Shown: positions 10,361 through 25,300 of the stretch, one piece after another
Layout of the letters: each line of letters starts with the position of its first letter
How positions within the stretch are numbered: position 1 is the first letter of the stretch
DNA from: Mimachlamys varia
Lineage: Eukaryota; Mollusca; Bivalvia; Pectinida; Pectinidae
Length of the DNA stretch: 64,000 nt
NCBI GenBank assembly: GCA_947623455.1
Contig: OX392528.1
Span: forward strand, 55,446,322 to 55,510,321
Direction: 5' to 3'
Program-made: the position numbers and the translations under genes
Notes under the pieces: generated by a model
The model's input: only the letters and a program-made list of their open reading frames with translations
Database searches by the model: none
Told to the model about the DNA's origin: nothing

Positions 10361-13300
10361 GTAAGAATAATCCGTTTTAACTTTTGGAAGTTTTCTAATT
10401 AGGCCCAAGTGTTTCCAGGTGTATACTGTCCGATTCTGATCAGTTGTAAGAATTGTTGACAATATATATCTGGTTCATGTCGATACGTTTCGTCCAATTT
10501 CTGTTGTGACATTATATATCTTAGAAGATAGTACAAACATTTCATCGTGTCACTGGTTTATGTATATCATAACGTAGATTTTGAACGGATTAACAAAGAA
10601 TCAGAAGTAAAGGTGTGGGTTTTTTTGTAAGTTTCTGCTTCACTGCACATTTATCATTCTCAGTACTTCCTAAAGCAAACTCACAGGAGTGTGACAACAT
10701 TGATTGGTTCATTATGACACATAATTCATAACTAATTACCTGTACAGTTTACCTGTCTTAGAAATCCCATTGTCATGGTGGTTTTCAAGGAGTTAGTATT
10801 CAGAAACAGTTTTGTGTTTTATCATTTGTCTGGTATCAGTTTAACACTTGTACATGATCCTAACCAGGTAATCACAACCATATATATAGTGTTTACAAAA
10901 AAGTAATAAAAGCCTTTTCATATATGTATATATATATGTGATGGCTTAATTGGCTATGACCCACAATTACTCGGGTCAATTATATTACTGCCCCTTCTGC
11001 TACTCAAATCATTTCTAGTACCCCATCCTATTTGTGATAACAGATTTTCTGATGATGGAAAATTTATTCCACATTCTGCCATGCAGTGAAAGCCAGGCAT
11101 GATAATTAGCACTTAGTTGTCTATTACCCTTATTTTGTCATTTATTAATGTCATGTGCAACTTTAATTCCAAAATATAAATTCCTGCAATCTAAGCTTGA
11201 GGCTGTCCATGTATTTAAATCGGCCATCACATTTCCAAAGAATTCACATGTACAATGTTTGCCCAACCTACAGTAAAATTCTTGTGGACTGACATTTACC
11301 CTGTCGTAGAACTCTTTGAAAAAATCAATCTGGAGCACTGTGATTCCTTCAAACCCTTTTCATTAATATGTGAACCCATGACCAACCTTCGATGGAATGA
11401 ATGTTTTTGTACCACGTACCCCCATCCTCCACAACCTACCCCAAACCCTTTTTCAACTGTGTTACACAAATCTCTTGTGTTGTTTGCATTCCTCTGTCAG
11501 CTCCTCCAGAAAAGAACGACACCTCACGTAACCCTGTCCCCCAGTTTCAGAATGAGCATCAGTGGATACCTGTGCTGATCGATTGATCATGACTCCTTCT
11601 GCTTCAATAATGTCCTGATGTATTATAGTGTACCATATCATCCCAATGATGTGTCTACAACAAATTGTTTTATACTTGATAACATTATATCTATACCACA
11701 GTGTTAGGAATTGGTTGTACTGTACTACAATAAACACCCTGGTGTACTGTACTACACCCTCATCCCAATAAACACCCCTGTATACTGTACTATACTACAC
11801 CCTTATCCCAATAAACACCTCTATATACTGTACTGTACTACACCCTTATCCCAATAAACACCCCTGTAAACTGTACTGTACTACACCCTTATCACAATAA
11901 ACACCCCTGTGTACTGTACTACAATAAACACCCCTGTGTACTGTTCTACAATAAACACCCCTGTGTACTGTACTACAATAAACACCCTTGTGTACTGTAC
12001 TACAATAAACACCCCTGTGTACTGTACTACAATAAACACCCCTGTGTACTGTACTACAATAAACACCCTTGTGTACTGTACTACAATAAACACCCCTGTG
12101 TACTGTACTACAATAAACACCCCTGTGTACTATACTACAATAAACACCCCTGTGTACTGTACTTCAATAAACACCCCTGTGTACTGTACTACAATAAACA
12201 CCCTTGTGTACTGTACTACGATAAACACCCCTGTGTACTGTACTACAATAAACACCCCTGTGTACTGTACTTCAATAAACACCCCTGTGTACTGTACTAC
12301 AATAAACACCCTTGTGTACTGTACTACGATAAACACCCCTGTGTACTGTACTACAATAAACACCCTTGTGTACTGTACTACAATAAACAACCTTGTGTAT
12401 GGTACTACAATAAACACCCCTGTGTACTGTACTACAATAAACACCTTTGTGTACTGTACTACAATAAACACCCCTGTGTATTGTACTACAATAAACACCC
12501 TTGTGTACTGTACTACAATAAACACCCCTGGGTACTGTACTTCAATAAACACCCCTGTGTACTGTACTACAATAAACACCCTTGTGTACTGTACTACGAT
12601 AAACACCCCTGTGTACTGTACTACAATAAACACCCTTGTGTACTGTACTACAATAAACAACCTTGTGTATGGTACTACAATAAACACCCCTGTGTACTGT
12701 ACTACAATAAACACCTTTGTGTACTGTACTACAATAAACACCCCTGTGTATTGTACTACAATAAACACCCTTGTGTACTGTACTACAATAAACACCCCTG
12801 GGTACTGTACTACAATAAACACCCCTGTGTACTGTACTACAATAAACAACCCTGTGTACTGTACTACAATAAACACCCCTGTGTACTGTACTACAATAAA
12901 CACCCTTGTGTACTGTACTACAATAAACACCCTTGTGTACTGTTCTACATTAAACACCACTGTGTACTGTACTACAATAAACCCCCCTGTGTACTGTACT
13001 ACAATAAACACGCCTGTGTACTGTACTACAATAAACACCCCTGTGTACTGTACTACAATAAACACCCTTGTGTACTGTACTACAATAAACACCCTTGTGT
13101 ACTGTTCTACATTAAACACCCTTGTGTACTGTACTACAATAAACACTCTTGTGTACTGTACTACAATAAACACCCCTGTGTACTGTACTACAATAAACAC
13201 CCCTGTGTACTGTACTACAATAAACACCCTTGTGTACTGTACTACAATAAACACCCTTGTGTACTGTACTACAATAAACACCCTTGTGTACTGTACTACA

Positions 13301-16300
13301 ATAAACACTCTTGTGTACTGTACTACAATAAACACCCCTGTGTACTGTACTACATTAAACACCCTTGTGTACTGTACTACAATAAACACCCTTGTGTACT
13401 GTTCTACATTAAACACGCCTGTGTACTGTACTACAATAAACACCCCTGTTTACTGTTCTACAATAAACACCCCTGTGTACTGTACTACAATAAACAACCT
13501 TGTGTACTGTACTACAATAAACACCCCTGTGTACTGTACTACAATAAACAACCTTGTGTACTGTACTACAATAAACACCCCTGTGTACTGTACTACAATA
13601 AACACCCCTGGGTACTGTACTACAATAAACACCCCTGTGTACTGTACTACAATAAACACCCTTGTGTACTGTACTACAATAAACAACCTTGTGTACTGTT
13701 CTACATTAAACACCCCTGTGTACTGTTCTACAATAAACACCCCTATGTACTGTACTACAATAAACACCCCTGGGTACTGTACTGCAATAAACATCCCTGT
13801 GTACTGTACTACAATAAACACCCTTGTGTACTGTACTACAATAAACACCCTTGTGTACTGTACTACAATAAACACCCTTGTGTACTGTACTACAATAAAC
13901 CCCCCTGTGTACTGTACTACAATAAACACCCCTGTGTACTGTACTACAATAGACACCCTTGTGTACTGTACTTCAATAAACACCCTTGTGTACTACTACA
14001 ATAAACACCCCTGTGTACTGCACTACAATAAACACCCTTGTGTACTGTACTACAATAAACACCCTTGTGTACTGTACTACAATAAACCCCCCTGTGTACT
14101 GTACTACAATAAACACCCCTGTGTACTGTACTACAATAGACACCCTTGTGTACTGTACTTCAATAAACACCCTTGTGTACTGTACTACAATAAACACCCC
14201 TGTTTACTGTACTACAATAAACACCACTGTGTACTGTACTACAATAAACACCCTTGTGTACTACTACAATAAACACCCCTGTGTACTGTACTACAATAAA
14301 CACCCCTGTGTACTGTACTACAATAAACACCCCTGTGTACTGTACTACAATAAACACCCATGTGTACTGTACTACAATAAACACCCCTGTGTACTGTACT
14401 ACAATAAACACCCCTGTGTACTGTACTACAATAAACACCCCTGTGTACTGTACTACAATAAACACCCATGTGTACTGTACTACAATAAACACCCCTGTGT
14501 ACTGTACTACAATAAACACCCCTGTGTACTGTACTACAATAAACACCCCTGTGTACTGTACTACAATAAACACCCCTGTGTACTGTAGTACAATAAACAC
14601 CCTTGTGTACTGTACTACAATAAACACCCCTGTGTACTGTACTACAATAAACACCCCTGTGTACTGTACTACAATAAACACCCCTGTGTACTGTACTACA
14701 ATAAACACCCCTGTGTACTGTACTACAATAAACACCCTTGTGTACTGTACTACAATAAACACCCCTGTTTACTGTACTACAATAAACACTCTTGTGTACT
14801 GTACTACAATAAACACCCCTGTTTACTGTACTACAATAAACACCCCTGTGTACTGTACTACAATAAACACTCTTGTGTACTGTACTACAATAAACACCCC
14901 TGTTTACTGTACTACAATAAACACCCTTGTGTACTGTACTACAATAAACACCCTTGTGTACTGTACTACAATAAACACCCATGTGTACTGTACTACAATA
15001 AACACCCTTGTGTACTGTACTACAATAAACACCCTTGTGTACTGTACTACAATAAACACTCTTGTGTACTGTACTACAATAAACACCCTTGTGTACTGTA
15101 CTACAATAAACACCCCTGTGTACTGTACTACAATAAACACCCCTGTGTACTGTACTACAATAAACACCCCTGTGTACTGTACTACAATAAACACCCCTGT
15201 GTACTGTACTACAATAAACACCCTTGTGTACTGTACTACAATAAACACCCCTGTTTACTGTACTACAATAAACACTCTTGTGTACTGTACTACAATAAAC
15301 ACCCCTGTTTACTGTACTACAATAAACACTCTTGTGTACTGTACTACAATAAACACCCCTGTTTACTGTACTACAATAAACACCCTTGTGTACTGTACTA
15401 CAATAAACACTCTTGTGTACTGTACTACAATAAACACCCTTGTGTACTGTACTACAATAAACACCCATGTGTACTGTACTACAATAAACACTCTTGTGTA
15501 CTGTACTACAATAAACACCCTTGTGTACTGTACTACAATAAACACCCTTGTGTACTGTACTACAATAAACACCCATGTGTACTGTACTACAATAAACACT
15601 CTTGTGTACTGTACTACAATAAACACCCTTGTGTACTGTACTACAATAAACACCCATGTGTACTGTACTACAATAAACACCCCTGTGTACTGTACTACAA
15701 TAAACACCCCTGTGTACTGTACTACACCCTCAGCCCAATAAACACCCCTGTGTACTGTACTACAATAAACACCCCTGTGTACTGTACTACATTAAACACC
15801 CTTGTGTACTGTTCTACAATATCACCCTGCGTCCTTGGTCCATCATCCGTCCATGATGGATGATGGACTTGTCCATCAAGTCATTCGTATTTCCTTAAAC
15901 AATTCTTGTTATCGCTTTTTCTTGAGATGTACTGGATGGATCATTCTCACCTTGGTGCCTAGTTGTGCATAGTCCATTTTTGGACAGATCTGATAAACAA
16001 TATGGCCGACAGGTGGTCATCTTGGATTTGTGAGTAATGGTTTGAGTAAGAGAAAAGAAGGGAATAAAAAAGTAAATTAAAAGATCCAACAATTCAAGAC
16101 CAAATAAAGAATGTCTATGGTGGGATCTCTTGTTCAGATTTTTTATAGCATTTTTTCCTAATTAAGGGTTAATTAAGCTGAAGCCATCAAAGAAGTAAAA
16201 ATGAAAATCTTTGCTTTTAGCATCAACTTTTTTTTTTCAGAATGGTTGATTGCATTTAAGACAGGTTGGGATTATATCAGGTTGTATTATAATAATGGAC

Positions 16301-19300
16301 TTGTCAGATAAGTGTAAAACAGGAAATTCCATCTGAATTCTCCCGACAGGAAATTCTTTATTTGGCTTGTGTTTTGTTAGTCATTCCATTCTGGATCCAT
16401 TGAAAGGTCTGTCGGAACATTTTTCTGTATGTTCTGGAAATGTCTGAATTAGCTGGAAACCATGGACATTTCTGATGACTTCCTGTTAGTAAAGAAAAAT
16501 AATGGAAGCCATGCGGAGATGTTTCCTCAAGCATCTTTGTGACACAGATCTGAAGACACGTATAATATGTGTGTCTGTATGCAAGCTCAAGTCTCCTCCC
16601 TCTTTGATTTTGAAGGGTATATATAAAATGTAATTGACTGAAAATCCATTTCTGTTGTTTAACATTATTCAACCATTTGTAAAACACGAAATTGTTAAAA
16701 TATTCTCTGAACAGATTCAATATAACCTGATTTTACAGCTTGCTATTGCAAAATTTAAGTTAAAAAATCACTAGCTGACAGTCGACAGAAGTCTCACTAA
16801 AATTCCGAAGTTTATAGCAGAAAGTTGTGTTTCGAAGAAGTTGATCTGCGGAATAGAGGGTTAATGTAAGTACATGTTTATATAATTATATTTACAGTGT
16901 ACATGTATATGTACAGTACCAAATGTTAATGTAATGTGTAATGCTGAATCTACAGAGAACTTGAAAATTCACAAAAACAACAAACTTTTTTATATTTCGA
17001 TTAATTTCAGATGTAAACCAGTTAATCTTAAAAACATTTCCTGAAGGAAAAAACAAATGTTTTCTTAATTGCAATTTATGAAGAACCCTAAGATGCATAT
17101 TGGTCTGAAATTTGTTTATCTAGTTGTATAATTTTGATTCAGAGAAACTCATTTAAACGCAAAAAATTCAAAGTTGATGGAAATGTTGACAAAGTCATGA
17201 TCACGATCAATAGACCATGACAGTAGGCCGCATCCAGCATTTAATACATGCAAGTGTAGGCAGAGACATACTACATAAGATGCATCTGTAGTCCATGTTT
17301 GGTTGTTGTACAGGTCACAGTGACTCAGGAGGTTATAGGTTAAGTACATTGTATGTCTGACATTCTGCTAGCACTAGCCTTCGACCACTCATTCATGCGT
17401 TCAGTGCATTGCAATTGGTCAGTGGTTTAAATTTGTATCCATTCAAGTATAACCACTACTAACTTTAAGTAAATGTCGAAAATTGAATTTCATATTTCAC
17501 ATGATTTGATATTTAATTTGCACCGTAACATTGACAATAATATAATATTGTATATTGTAAAAGTGGAATTTTTCGCCATGTGGAATTTTCGCTTATTTCA
17601 CTAGCATTTAATCTCTGCGAATATATCCACACGCGAACATTTTAACACCACTCAAACTCTGCAGTGTACTTTATAATAGTATTTAGGTACACTGTGCAAA
17701 ACAGCATGACTGACAGCGCGAAAATGTCCACATTGAAAAAAATTTGGAGGCTGTGAATAAGCAAAAAAATCCACACACAAAAATATTGGCTTTTACATTA
17801 TATGGTTCTGATGATGGGTGATGTAGTTGCAAATCCTCACACGTTTACCATTATGGAATACTTTGTGTTGTTTTTTATCACTTGCCTAATTAGTCCGGGA
17901 TCCCCTACCGATGAAGCCGGAGCTTAAGGGGACTATTACATGTAGTTTATCTGCCGTCTGTCCGTCCATCTGTCTGTGTCTCTCACCTTTTTGGGGTTTC
18001 CGAGCATTATCTCTGCAATGAATGTATATATTGAACTGAAATTTGATATGCAGATACATCATGGAGATAGCCAGGTCAAGTTCTGATTTGGTTCAGTTGA
18101 ATGATTTTGTTTTAGTGAGTTACGGCTCATGGACTTTAAAAAAATTATCAGTTTCTGTGCATTATCTGTGCAATGTGTGCACATATTGAACTGAAATTTG
18201 GTATACAGATGGGGATATGTCTAGGTCAAGTTTTGATTTGGATACAGTTGAATGATAATTTACAGAGTTGTGGCCCTTAGACTCAGTAAAAACCAATAAT
18301 TTAGTTTTCGTGCATTATCTCTGCAACGTGTACACATATTGAACTGAAATTTGGTATACAGATACATGTACATCATGGCAATGTCTACATCAAGTCCCTG
18401 TAATTTGTTTAATGAATAATTGCATCTTTATAGCTTGTGGGGGCCAGTAGGGGACATGGATATATTGCTTCAGCCATACTCAATACGCTTGTTGTATTTA
18501 CCTCCCTTTGGTGGCATTCTACTACACTTGTAGATTACTTTTGCATGCACCTTAGATTCCTCCAATAGTACATCAACCAACCTCAACTGACTGTGCTACC
18601 AACCTCAACTGACTGTACATTAGCACCCCCTCCTCCACTGGAATTTTCAATTGTTGGCAAATTATGTTGTTAATAATATAATGATATTGAATTGCATAAT
18701 TATAGGGACTAGAGGCGCTATTTATAACTGGAAAAAGTTTCCATTAAACAGGCTGTGAAAGAGGTAGTGGATGCACATATTAGATCAGTAATAAAAAGCA
18801 ACATCCTCTTAATTATGCACTTCTACGCGGTGAATATACAACAGCTCGTAAATAAGGCTTTATAGACATGTATGTACATGTATACCATACTGTTGATAAG
18901 CTTGATGCATCAATCAAGTTTGTACATTTTTTGTAATTTTGTTGTACACTTGTACATTGTATAGGAAGTTATTGAGAATTTAGGTTATTTTCATCTCCTC
19001 TCCCGAATTTATAATAAATTTTTGTTTTGATTGATTTAGAAACAAGTTATAAAATGTGAATTTCCTGTGTATCTGTCATGTATACATGTATGTACAAATT
19101 GTCCATGTAAATTGAAATGTTGCGTTGGGAATTTTCACTTTTAGATACATTTCAAGATCCCTCAGAAGAAGGTAGAAAACGTTTTATTGCATTACGTTCT
19201 GGGTTCATTAATCTTTTATTGCCTTTTGATTTTCACTATTAAGAGATTTGTTTGGCATAAGTGTCTGCCTGGAAAGCGCGACAATAAAAGAGATATTTTA

Positions 19301-22300
19301 CAGTATGATTGATTTTGTTTTATGTGTATGTTGTAGCCTAAAAGCTGTGAGGCTGGACGACTCGCCGAGTACGGGAGACGAAAATATCATCATGTCCAAT
19401 CCTGTCTGCAACAAAGTTGTCCGCAAAACAAAACCGTCAAGGTCAGTCAGTACACCTTCAAGGTCAAGGTCAAATTTGATAATGACATCCTTATAATCAT
19501 TATGATTGTAAACTTTTACCCATTGTCAGTATAATGTGACCGGGCGGAATGATGTGCTGGGTTAATATTTGGGTAAGGGATATCAGTTGGAAAGCACTAA
19601 AGATGTGACATCAGATCCAAGCTATCACAAGGAGGCAGCAACACCAACATACCATGTCACCATGCCAGCAAACATGCATACATACATTACACACGCGGAT
19701 GCACGTCCTTAAATGATCTTAGCAGTTTATAGGATGAACAAAATGTAAATTCCTGTGCTGTCAGTGGACTTAATATCTAAAATCCTTGTTATCGTAATAA
19801 TTGATGATTCATTGTAATTCCGGATCTGTAACTTTGACGTTACGATTTGTTTTCATAGGATAAATGAAATGTCTTTACATAGCTTAGCTCCAACATCTGT
19901 CGGCACTGTCATTAGTTGGCCATATATCTTGTCAACTTTCAAAAGTGAATTAAACAAGATATGATTTGTATAACAGGATGTTTATTACAAAACAAGAAAT
20001 GTTTTATGATGTATGGGGTCTTGTGTGTAGATGTACCGGCTGAAATAACATCGTTTTAAGAAATGGTGGCTCATGATCACCGGACCTGAAGGGCCACGTA
20101 CGCGTGATCAGCTTATATAAAATATTGTGGCCAGTGTATACGTAGCATCTGCTTATGTCGGATGTTAACTTTATCTTTAAATAACTTCTTCTCTATGATC
20201 AATAACCAAAACTTCTTCTGAAATACTGAAAAGCCTCAAGAAATGATGTTTGGCTGATAGCTTATTCTTAAAAGGGACTGAAAAAAAAATACAAATTGAA
20301 ATGACCTTGATATATTTCAAGGTTACAGGGTTCAAATACGTAAAAAAGTTTTTGTCACCTCAAAGATAGCGAGAGATTAGTACCAGGTGAGAGATGCAGG
20401 CCCATTTGGCCTCTTGAAAGAATAAGATATGAAAATTAATCCTACAAGAGTAATTTCTGATCTTCTAAGTAAAATATAAATATGTTATTCCTGATAAAAG
20501 TATTTTCCCAACCTCATAGATAAAATATGAAAATATTATTGTGCACAAAATTTTTCCATGATTTAATAAAAAATTATGCAAAAATATTATTCAATGTAAA
20601 AGTTTTCCCTACTAAATGTAATGTTTAGTTACTAACATAATTATGTAGTTAATTAGGAGAGGAGTGATATCAAGTAAATACATGTGTTTAGTGTTTGAAT
20701 GAGTCAATTTTAATTGCTTCAACCACAGAATAGAAAATATACCTGGATGTTGGTATATATACATGTACAGTGCACATTGTACTCTTAGGATTACCACCTG
20801 GTGGTCCAATTAAAACTCTTAATTACTCGACTTATTTCAAATAACAATCCAATATTTCTATTTCATGTACAAGACTATTATATGAGGACTAATGGACTTA
20901 AGTAATGCTAGAAAAACAAGATGAGTCAAGGTTCTGAACAACTTAAGCTGTTATTTTTAACCTTGAATGACAATTATTTTGTCAAACCATTGTTAAAAAA
21001 ATAATTGCGATGCCGGATCTGTCTATTGTCACGTACACATTGTAAATAACACACCTGAAAAGATCACGCTATTTACAAGATATTTTGAATAATTGTTCTG
21101 GATGAAAGTATTTCTCAATCACATATTTAGAAGCAGAACTTGTTTACTTAAAATGATTCAATACTGTTGTGTTGTATGCAGAATGAACAAAATCGTCATA
21201 ATAACATTACTATGTATAGGAGTGTAGCAGTGTGTATGTCACAGCTGTTTATAGAATCTAAAACCTTGAAGCGAAATAAGAAAAAGAAAGGGTCAGGTGA
21301 TCGTGCTAGGATAGTGTCACTGAAATTGACGGTTTACATGATATCATATGACAGGTAATCAGTTTTAATCATGCATAATCCATAAATGATACTCTACTGC
21401 ATGCAAGCATGCAACATGCATACAATGTATATAAGGCAGAGGTTGGGCTGGGAGGGCCTGTTTGTGTTTGTAAGGGCACAGAATGTTTGTGTAAATGTGT
21501 GCACATACCTACATGTCTATGTGTAGATTATATCATGTAAATAACTGAATAATTCAAATTCAAAATTAAAAATAATGATAATGGTGCGAAAGTTACTAAG
21601 GTGAGGACAACACTATATGCAAATTAAGGCTGAACCCAGGGCTCAAACCTGGCAGACCTTAAAAACTGTTGTTGAAAAATAGAAAAATAAAACATATAGA
21701 AAGAGGACTAGCCAGCGATAGCATAGGAAACTGTTAATGTTTTTGAGAACTGGCCTGGGGTTGGTGGGGAGACACTGTTTATGTTTGTGAGGGCTGGTCT
21801 GGGGGGGGGGGGGTAGGTGGGGGAGACACTGTTTTATGTTTGTGAGGGCTGGCCTGGAGTTTGGTGGGGAGACACTGTTTGTCTGTGAGGGCTAGCCTGG
21901 GGGTAGGTGGGGAGACACTGTTTGTGTCTGTGAGAGCTGGCCTGGGGTAGGTGGGGGAGAGACTGTTTATGTCTGTGAGGGCTGGCCTGGGGTAGGTGGG
22001 GAGAGACTGTTTGTGTCTGTGAGAGCTGGCCTGGGGTAGGTGGGGAGAGACTGTTTATGTCTGTGAGGGCTGGCCTGGAGTTTGGTGGGGAGACACTGTT
22101 TGTCTGTGAGGGCTGGCCTGGGGGTAGGTTAGGGAGAGACTGTTTGTGTCTGTGAGAGCTGGCCTGGGGTAGGTGGGGAGAGACTGTTTATGTCTGTGAG
22201 GGCTGGCATGGGGGTAGATGGGGAGAGACTGTTTGTGTCTGTGAGAGCTGGCCTGGGGTAGGTGGGGAGAGACTGTTTATGTCTGTGAGGACTGGCCTGG

Positions 22301-25300
22301 GGGTAGGTGGGGAGAGACTGTTTATGTCTGTGAGGACTGGCCTGGGGGTAGGTGGGGTAAAGACTGTTTGTGTCTGTGAGGGCTGGCCTGGGGGTAGGTG
22401 GGGCAGAGACTGTTTGTGTCTGTGAGGGCTGGCATATGCAGGGGGATAGGTGGGGGAGAGACTGTTTGTGTCTGTGAGAGCTGGCCTGGGGTAGGTGGGG
22501 GGAGACTGTTTATGTCTGTGAGGACTGGCCTGGGGGTAGGTGGGGCAGAGACTATTTGTGTCTATGAGGGCTGGCCTGGGGGTAGGTGGGGTAAAGACTG
22601 TTTGTGTCTGTGAGGGCTGGCCTGGGGGTAGGTGGGGCAGAGACTGTTTGTGTCTGTGAGGGCTGGCCTAAGGGTAGGTGGGGAGAGACTGTTTATGTCT
22701 GTGAGAGCTGGCCTGGGGGTAGGTTGGGCAGAGACTGTTTGGGTCTGTGAGGGCTGGCCTGGGGGTAGGTGGGGCAGAGACTGTTTGTGTCTGTGAGAGC
22801 TGGCCTGGGGTAGGTGGGGGGAGACTGTTTATGTCTGTGAGGACTGGCCTGGGGGTAGATGGGGCAGAGACTGTTTGTGTCTGTGAGGGCTGGCCTGGGG
22901 TAGGTGGGGGGAGACTGTTTATGTCTGTGAGGACTGGCCTGGGGGTAGGTGGGGCAGAGACTGTTTGTGTCTGTGAGGGCTGGCCTAAGGGTAGGTGGGG
23001 AGAGACTGTTTATGTCTGTGAGGACTGGCCTGGGGGTAGGTGGGGAGAGACTGTTTATGTCTGTGAGGACTGGCCTGAGGGTAGGTGGGGAGAGACTGTT
23101 TATGTCTGTGAGGACTGGCCTGGGGGTAGGTGGGGAGAGACTGTGTCTGTGAGAGCTGGCCTGGGGTAGGTGGGGAGAGACTGTTTATGTCTGTGAGGGC
23201 TGGCATGGGGGTAGATGGGGAGAGACTGTTTGTGTCTGTGAGAGCTGGCCTGGGGTAGGTGGGGAGAGACTGTTTGTGTCTGAGAGCTGGCCTGGGGTAG
23301 GTGGGGAGAGACTGTTTGTGTCTGTGAGAGCTGGCCTGGGGGTAGGTGGGGAGACACTGTTTATGTCTGTGTGGGCTGGCCTGGGGTAGGTGGGGAGAGA
23401 CTGTTTGTGTCTGTGAGAGCTGGCCTGGAGTTTGGTGGGGAGACACTGTTTGTCTGTGAGGGCTGGCCTGGAGATAGGTGGGGAAGAGACTGTTTATGTC
23501 TGTGAGGGCTGGTCTAGGGGTAGGTGGGGAAGAGACTGTTTATGTCTGTGAGGGCTGGCATATGCAGGGGGATAGGTGGGGGAGAGACTGTTTGTGTCTG
23601 TGAGAGCTGGCCTGGGGTAGGTGGGGGGAGACTGTTTATGTCTGTGAGGACTGGCCTGGGGGTAGGTGGGGAGAGACTGTTTGTGTCTGTGAGAGCTGGC
23701 CTGGGGTAGGTGGGGAGAGACTGTTTGTGTCTGAGAGCTGGCCTGGGGTAGGTGGGGAGAGACTGTTTGTGTCTGTGAGAGCTGGCCTGGGGGTAGGTGG
23801 GGAGACACTGTTTATGTCTGTGTGGGCTGGCCTGGGGTAGGTGGGGAGAGACTGTTTGTGTCTGTGAGAGCTGGCCTGGAGTTTGGTGGGGAGACACTGT
23901 TTGTCTGTGAGGGCTGGCCTGGAGATAGGTGGGGAAGAGACTGTTTATGTCTGTGAGGGCTGGTCTAGGGGTAGGTGGGGAAGAGACTGTTTATGTCTGT
24001 GAGGCTGGCATATGCAGGGGGATAGGTGGGGGAGAGACTGTTTGTGTCTGTGAGAGCTGGCCTGGGGTAGGTGGGGGGAGACTGTTTATGTCTGTGAGGA
24101 CTGGCCTGGGGGTAGGTGGGGCAGAGACTATATGTGTCTATGAGGGCTGGCCTGGGGGTAGGTGGGGTAAAGACTGTTTGTGTCTGTGAGGGCTGGCCTG
24201 GGGGTAGGTGGGGAGAGACTGTTTGTGTCTGTGAGGGCTGGCCTAAGGGTAGGTGGGGAGAGACTGTTTATGTCTGTGAGAGCTGGCCTGGGGGTAGGTT
24301 GGGCAGAGACTGTTTGGGTCTGTGAGGGCTGGCCTGGGGGTAGGTGGGGCAGAGACTGTTTGTGTCTGTGAGAGCTGGCCTGGGGTAGGTGGGGGGAGAC
24401 TGTTTATGTCTGTGAGGACTGGCCTGGGGGTAGATGGGGCAGAGACTGTTTGTGTCTGTGAGGGCTGGCCTGGGGTAGGTGGGGGGAGACTGTTTATGTC
24501 TGTGAGGACTGGCCTGGGGGTAGGTGGGGCAGAGACTGTTTGTGTCTGTGAGGGCTGGCCTAAGGGTAGGTGGGGAGAGACTGTTTATGTCTGTGAGAGC
24601 TGGCCTGGGGGTAGGTGGGGCAGAGACTGTTTGTGTCTGTGAGGGCTGGCCTAGGGGTAGGTGGGGCAGAGACTGTTTGTGTCTGAGAGCTGGCCTGGGG
24701 GTAGGTGGAGAGAGACTGTTTATGTCTGTGAGGGCTGGCCTAGGGGTAGGTGGGGAGAGACTGTTTGTGTCTGTGAGGGCTGGCCTGGGGGTAGGTGGGG
24801 AGTGACTGTTTGTGTCTGGTAGAGCTGGCGTGGGGGTAAGTGGGGGAGAGACTGTTTATGTCAGTGAGAGCTGGCCTGGGGGTAGGTGGGGGAGAGACTG
24901 TTTATGTCTGTGAGAGCTGGCCTGGGGGTAGGTGGGGCAGAGACTGTTTGGGTCTGTGAGGGCTGGCCTAGGGGTAGGTGGGGCAGAGACTGTTTATGTC
25001 TGTGAGAGCTGGCATGGGGGTAGGTGGGGCAGAGACTGTTTGGGTCTGTGAGGGCTGGCCTGGGGGTAGGTGGGGAGAGACTGTTTATGTCTGTGAGGGC
25101 TGGCCTGGGGGTAGGTTGGGAGAGACTGTTTGTGTCTGTGAGGGCTGGCCTGGGGGTAGGTTGGGAGAGACTGTTTGTGTCTGTGAGGGCTGGCCTGGGG
25201 GTAGGTGGGGCAGAGACTGTTTGTGTCTGTGAGGGCTGGCCTAAGGGTAGGTGGGGAGAGACTGTTTATGTCTGTGAGAGCTGGCCTGGGGGTAGGTGGG

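Noticed and set aside
11909..15741. Open frames up to 787 codons (VYCTTINTP repeats) and long minus-strand frames
   Set aside because: They exist in several frames on both strands because the unit is 27 bp with no stop; there are no splice sites, no domain and the frame breaks at the 25-bp units. Not called as genes.
20090..20110. Hypoxia- or AHR-type response element (CCACGTACGCGTGATC)
   Set aside because: RCGTG cores are expected by chance at this length; there is no clustering or promoter context.
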